Source of the DNA: a bacterium | GTDB lineage: Bacteria; SZUA-182; DTGQ01 | Assembly (NCBI GenBank): GCA_040755755.1 | Contig: JBFLZW010000016.1 | Span: 1-64,000 of the forward strand | DNA length: 64,000 bases | Direction: 5' to 3' | Shown: piece after piece, positions 60,705 through 64,000 of the stretch | Layout: each line of letters begins with the position of its first letter | Numbering within the stretch: position 1 is the first letter of the stretch | Program-made: the position numbers and the translations under genes | Notes under the pieces: generated by a model | What the model saw: only the letters and a program-made list of their open reading frames with translations | The model's database searches: none | Told to the model about the DNA's origin: nothing

Positions 60705-61831
60705 CCTGCCCGCCCTCCCCTGCCCTCTTCCTGACTATCAGCGATTTTTTCCCCTTCGTAGGAGAAAAGAATGCATCTTACTCCCAAGTCTCTCGATATC
60801 CGGTCAACCAGAGTGGAAAAAAAGAGACCGTCTGACCGCTGCCTAAAATACTGATAGACCTGGCGGGCAGTATGTGCCCGACTTATAAAGGCCAAAGTCT
60901 CCTGCCCATATCCGGCCTGCTGAGCAGATGCAGATAACCAGGCCATATCCAGTGTGGAATGGTGAACATGGGTGTGTATGCACCCCTGGGCTATTTTCAC
61001 CAGTTTGGCAAACTGGGCAGATATAATAATCTGCCGGAAACCGAATTTTCTGGCCGCATCAAGGGAGAAGCCCGCATAATCGCCCATGAGGATGAAAGCC
61101 TCGTGCGGCCAATGGGGAAATACCTTTATTGCTGCTGCCTCGCTCGATCTTCCGGGAGAAAGGACCACCCTTTCGCAACCGGAGGCTTTGGCTACTTTGA
61201 GGCAGGCGACAATAGTATCCTGCCAGGCCAGGGCAGAAACCGGCTCCACCAGGCCGGTTGTCCCAAGAATGGATATGCCGCCGACAATGCCCAGACGGGC
61301 GTTAATGGTTTTTACCGCTGTCAGCTCACCCTGGGGAACTGAAATCTCGACTATGACACTGCCAGCATAGTTGGCCTCCTTGAGTATTTCCCGGACATTA
61401 TCCCGGATCATCCTGCGGGGGACCGGATTGATGGCTGGCTCTCCCGGTGGAAGCTCCAGCCCCTCTTTGGTTATCCGGCCTACTCCATCCCCCCCCGCAA
61501 TCCTGATATCGTTTCCAGGCTGCGAATTGAGCGTTATCCTGGCCCGGATTTCAATCCCATCGGTGACATCAGGATCGTCTCCCGCATCCTTGATGATGCC
61601 ACAGCCAGCCCAGCCTTCACCCATGCGCGGATTGACCGGCTGGAGCACAAGCCGCTCACCTGATGGCAAAAGCAGGCTGGTGGGTGCAAAACCTTTGTGC
61701 AGCAGCAACTGCTCCACACAGGCGCGGGCTGCCGCAGCGGCGCATGAGCCTGTCGTATATCCAGGCCGCAGGTGCAGCCTGCGCGGGTGAGGCTGGTGCG
61801 ACTTTCCGGTTTCCCTGGAATCAGACGGCAT
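60701..61831 (-). CDS. cbiD: cobalt-precorrin-5B C1-methyltransferase CbiD
   Basis: A 376-residue CbiD, with RPGYTTGSCAAAAARA (22-37) near the N-terminus and an internal ISILGTTGLVEP (about 192-203), both typical. CbiD is found only in the anaerobic route and methylates C1. GAGGAAATG precedes the ATG at 61831. It lies 4 bases after cbiO and overlaps cbiET by 4. Confidence 0.96.
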   Translation of the reverse strand: MPSDSRETGKSHQPHPRRLHLRPGYTTGSCAAAAARACVEQLLLHKGFAPTSLLLPSGERLVLQPVNPRMGEGWAGCGIIKDAGDDPDVTDGIEIRARITLNSQPGNDIRIAGGDGVGRITKEGLELPPGEPAINPVPRRMIRDNVREILKEANYAGSVIVEISVPQGELTAVKTINARLGIVGGISILGTTGLVEPVSALAWQDTIVACLKVAKASGCERVVLSPGRSSEAAAIKVFPHWPHEAFILMGDYAGFSLDAARKFGFRQIIISAQFAKLVKIAQGCIHTHVHHSTLDMAWLSASAQQAGYGQETLAFISRAHTARQVYQYFRQRSDGLFFSTLVDRISRDLGVRCILFSYEGEKIADSQEEGRGGRAG

Positions 61832-61835
61832 CTTA

Positions 61836-62681
61836 TCATTTCCTCGACATCAGGTTCACGATTGCTCTTCTTGCCTCCCCAATAGTCAAAGGGATTTTCT
61901 CGAGCCCAAGGTGATCCTCTTTCTTTAATATTTCCAGCAAATGAGCTACCCTGGGCAGGCGCAGTTTTGCATCTCTGATCATAGGCGTATCATGGAAAAT
62001 ATCTTCCGGCGTCCCCACCCGCACGATGCGCCCCCGACGGAGGATAGCCAGGCGGTTGATAAACAAAGGGACCAGATCCACCATGTGAGTGGCCATAATC
62101 ATGGTGATCCCTTCTTCCTGATTCAGTTTTTTAAGCAGCTTCATAATAGCGCTGACGCCCATGGGATCGAGGCCGGAGGTAGGCTCATCGAGAATTATGA
62201 CTTGCGGCTGCATGGCCAGAACACCAGCCAGGCAGATGCGTTTTTTCTGGCCATAGCTCAGGGCATGTATTGACTTGTGGGCCAATGGTGCCATATCGAC
62301 CAGCTCAAGGGCTTTTTTCACCCGCTGACGGACCTCAGCTTCAGACAGGCCCTGATTACAGGGGCCAAATGAAATGTCCTGCTCTACCGTCGGGGCAAAA
62401 AGCTGATCGTTGGGGTCTTGAAAAACCGTACATATCCGGGAAAAAAGGAGATTCCGATCGATAGAAGACAATGCCTCTCCCTCGAATACCACCGTGCCGG
62501 TCGAAGGTTTCAGGAGGCCATCGAGAATCTTCAAAAGGGTGGTTTTTCCTGAGCCGTTTGCCCCAAGGACGGAAAAAAACTCACCTCTCTGGATGGTCAA
62601 CGAGACCTCTTCCAGGGCGCGGGTGTGGTCAGCGTAACTATAGGTGATGTTTTCCGCAGTTAAAAATGGCTGGTCCTGCAT
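61836..62681 (-). CDS. cbiO: cobalt ECF transporter ATPase CbiO
   Basis: A 281-residue ABC ATPase with Walker A GANGSGKTT (about 39-47), signature LSYGQKKR (about 144-151) and Walker B VIILDEPT (about 163-170). It is the energising subunit of the CbiMNQO cobalt importer. It follows cbiQ by 16 bases and precedes cbiD by 4, so uptake and corrin genes form one transcript. Confidence 0.95.
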   Translation of the reverse strand: MQDQPFLTAENITYSYADHTRALEEVSLTIQRGEFFSVLGANGSGKTTLLKILDGLLKPSTGTVVFEGEALSSIDRNLLFSRICTVFQDPNDQLFAPTVEQDISFGPCNQGLSEAEVRQRVKKALELVDMAPLAHKSIHALSYGQKKRICLAGVLAMQPQVIILDEPTSGLDPMGVSAIMKLLKKLNQEEGITMIMATHMVDLVPLFINRLAILRRGRIVRVGTPEDIFHDTPMIRDAKLRLPRVAHLLEILKKEDHLGLEKIPLTIGEARRAIVNLMSRK

Positions 62682-62697
62682 ACTTGTTGCCTTACCT

Positions 62698-63465
62698 TCA
62701 GATGATAAACCCTGCTAAATTCAAAGACAGGAGCATGAACAAAAACAGATAATCCCTGCCGGTCAGAGGATTTACCATAACCGCAATCTTCTGGCCGCTG
62801 TATCCGCGAGTCTGCATCGACTGATACACATTCTCCGCCCGGTCAAAAGCCCTTAAAAAGATCATCCCCCCAAGAGTTTGAAGGGAGCTCAGGCTCCGCC
62901 GCCAGCCGCTATAGCCCAGGCGGACCCTTTGGGCCTCATAGATCCGGTTGGCTTCTTCGGCCAGGAGGAAGAGATAGCGGAAGACGAACAGGAAAATATC
63001 GATAAAAAGAGCAGGCACCCGAAACCAGGCCAGTGAAGATATCATCTGGTGCATCGGAGTGGTCAGGACAAGGATCAGAATCAACAGTGCTCCGCTGAGG
63101 ATCAGGGAAGCCCTCAGTGCCCCCTGAATGAGCCCTTCCCGGGAGATGGTCAGCACAGGTCCATAAGGGAAGGAGAGGGAGTACATGGCGGTTCCTCGTA
63201 CCACAACTCCCTGGATGAGGGCTACCATGGCTGCTATTCCTGCCGGAGGAATCATCCGGACTGCCAGATTCCTGCAAGACCCCCTGGCTGAGAGGAAGAA
63301 AACGATGGCCAGCAGGGAAAAGAATCCACAGGTCAGGAAGGAATTCCGGTAGAGGTTAATCATAAGGGCTAAAAGGGCAAAGATAATCTTGAGGCGCGCA
63401 TCAAGTTGCCCAAACCAGGTGTCTGCTCCGAAGCAGCCCCTATCTGCCAGGTGATGGATCAGCAT
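62698..63465 (-). CDS. cbiQ: cobalt ECF transporter transmembrane protein CbiQ
   Basis: A 255-residue membrane protein with about six hydrophobic segments and the EcfT motifs near the cytosolic coupling helix (ANRIYEAQRVRLG, about 167-179) and RAFDRAENVYQSMQTRGY. The ATG at 63465 gives the normal start (HHLADRG... WFGQLDARLKI); the frame is open upstream but lies within cbiN. It overlaps cbiN by 26 bases. Confidence 0.93.
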   Translation of the reverse strand: MLIHHLADRGCFGADTWFGQLDARLKIIFALLALMINLYRNSFLTCGFFSLLAIVFFLSARGSCRNLAVRMIPPAGIAAMVALIQGVVVRGTAMYSLSFPYGPVLTISREGLIQGALRASLILSGALLILILVLTTPMHQMISSLAWFRVPALFIDIFLFVFRYLFLLAEEANRIYEAQRVRLGYSGWRRSLSSLQTLGGMIFLRAFDRAENVYQSMQTRGYSGQKIAVMVNPLTGRDYLFLFMLLSLNLAGFII

Positions 63466-63754
63466 TTGGGACAGCCTTTTCCGACTCGTGGAAAAATTTA
63501 TGGAATGAATAGCCCATGACAAATCCGCCAATGGTGCCCGCCAGGCAAAAGACAAACAGCAGCAGGTCTCCCTGGTCAGTATTAATGAAAGGCTCACGGG
63601 CTGAGCGGCCATACTTTTCAGCATACTTTTCGACTACCGTCTCATCGACACCAGACCATTCAGCACAAGAGGCAATCATCGACCGGGAAGTGATAAAAAT
63701 ACAAGAGAATAACATTATTGCCAGAAACAGGAATAGTGCCTTTTCCTTTCTCAT
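63440..63754 (-). CDS. cbiN: cobalt transport protein CbiN-like
   Basis: A 104-residue protein with two membrane segments (about residues 7-24 and 65-82) separated by a periplasmic loop with WSGVDETVVEKY. CbiN works with CbiM to load cobalt; it is small and variable, so the assignment relies on topology and on its place between cbiM and cbiQ. The ribosome site GGAGG precedes the ATG at 63754. Confidence 0.8.
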   Translation of the reverse strand: MRKEKALFLFLAIMLFSCIFITSRSMIASCAEWSGVDETVVEKYAEKYGRSAREPFINTDQGDLLLFVFCLAGTIGGFVMGYSFHKFFHESEKAVPNADPSPGR

Positions 63755-63789
63755 AACCTCATTCCTCCATTATAGATCATATCTCTCAC

Positions 63790-64000
63790 CTAAACCACCT
63801 GCAATTTCTGCAGAACTACGGGCCGGTGTTTATAAATATAAACCACGGCACCCGCAGTGAGTACCCCTTCCAGAATACATAAGGGTATCTGGGTCGGCAA
63901 GAATGAAACAAAGATCGTGGTAATGACTTTGGCCGCAGCCTCGTCACCGTGCAGGGCAAGGCCGAGTTCAACCGAAGTGGCCAGGTAGGTAAAAATATCT
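63790..64000 (-). CDS. cbiM: C-terminal part of cobalt transporter substrate-specificity component CbiM
   Basis: A frame enters from the right edge and ends with TAG at 63790-63792. It gives 69 residues with two hydrophobic stretches and the phrase LPTQIPLCILEGVLTAG, which matches the conserved TQIPLAxxEGLL near the end of CbiM. The N-terminal His-rich metal site is outside the window. CbiM is the metal-binding S component of the importer. It lies 35 bases before cbiN. Confidence 0.85.
   Translation of the reverse strand, partial: DIFTYLATSVELGLALHGDEAAAKVITTIFVSFLPTQIPLCILEGVLTAGAVVYIYKHRPVVLQKLQVV

Overview
The window comes from a Gram-negative, flagellated and type IV-piliated bacterium. 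A secretin (PilQ), an O-antigen/polysaccharide cluster with Wzx, Wzy and Wzz types, and a lipoprotein with a periplasmic-binding fold all imply an outer membrane. The oxygen-independent cobalamin route (CbiD, CbiG, CbiET) together with B12-independent QueH suggests an anaerobe or facultative anaerobe. Base composition looks moderate, near 50 percent G+C by eye, except for a visibly A+T-rich left edge. I cannot name the phylum. The gene mix would fit Desulfobacterota, Nitrospirota or an uncultured neighbour, and that is inference only.

Layout. 1-0.8 kb: A+T-rich accessory genes of unknown function, the first cut by the window edge. 1.1-7.8 kb (minus strand): a Gfo/Idh/MocA oxidoreductase, a giant MptE-like/TPR protein of the flagellin-modifying Maf type, FliS and flagellin, with two FliA (sigma-28) type promoters upstream of flagellin. 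7.8-9.7 kb: a small unknown gene, an HD-GYP phosphodiesterase and a PilZ-like protein, a cyclic-di-GMP group beside the flagellar genes. 10-10.5 kb: cold-shock protein, then initiator tRNA-Met with its own strong promoter and terminator. 10.6-13.7 kb: LeuC/LeuD of the archaeal/homoaconitase type, PgpA and prepilin peptidase. 13.8-17.2 kb: two MNT/HEPN toxin-antitoxin pairs on either side of queA-queH. 17.4-24.2 kb: SecG, then an oligopeptide ABC transporter with its two ATPases fused. 24.3-26.3 kb: a membrane HD-GYP protein with a CxxCH haem motif in its sensor region, flanked by related short repeats in opposite orientation. 26.4-38.5 kb (minus strand): a LysM protein, a small unknown protein, the pilC-B-Q-(O+P fusion)-N-M-ExeA-like assembly operon and three prepilins. 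38.9-43.1 kb: a secreted serine hydrolase, a TPR plus periplasmic-binding lipoprotein and a ferritin-like protein. 43.5-52.1 kb: surface polysaccharide genes. 52.4-64 kb (minus strand): cobalt uptake (cbiM partial, N, Q, O) followed by cbiD-cbiET-cbiL-cobO-cbiF-cbiG-cbiH-cbiA-cbiP, one long operon whose promoter lies beyond the right edge.

How the parts fit. FliS and the MptE-like protein serve flagellin export and glycosylation. The prepilin peptidase at 12.9 kb can process the prepilins at 37-38.5 kb. The two HD-GYP proteins and the PilZ-like protein probably set the c-di-GMP balance between motility and surface life. The cobalamin operon couples cobalt import to corrin ring synthesis, but CbiC, CbiJ and a chelatase are not in the window. 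The most unusual observations are three. First, an A AAA AAG slippery heptamer at the end of cbiG would fuse it by a -1 shift to cbiH, which has no start codon at its conserved N-terminus. Second, a 42-codon MNT nucleotidyltransferase remnant lies inside the cobalamin operon, with a strong ribosome site and a stop exactly where its catalytic Asp should be. Third, the queuosine genes are bracketed by two intact MNT/HEPN modules.
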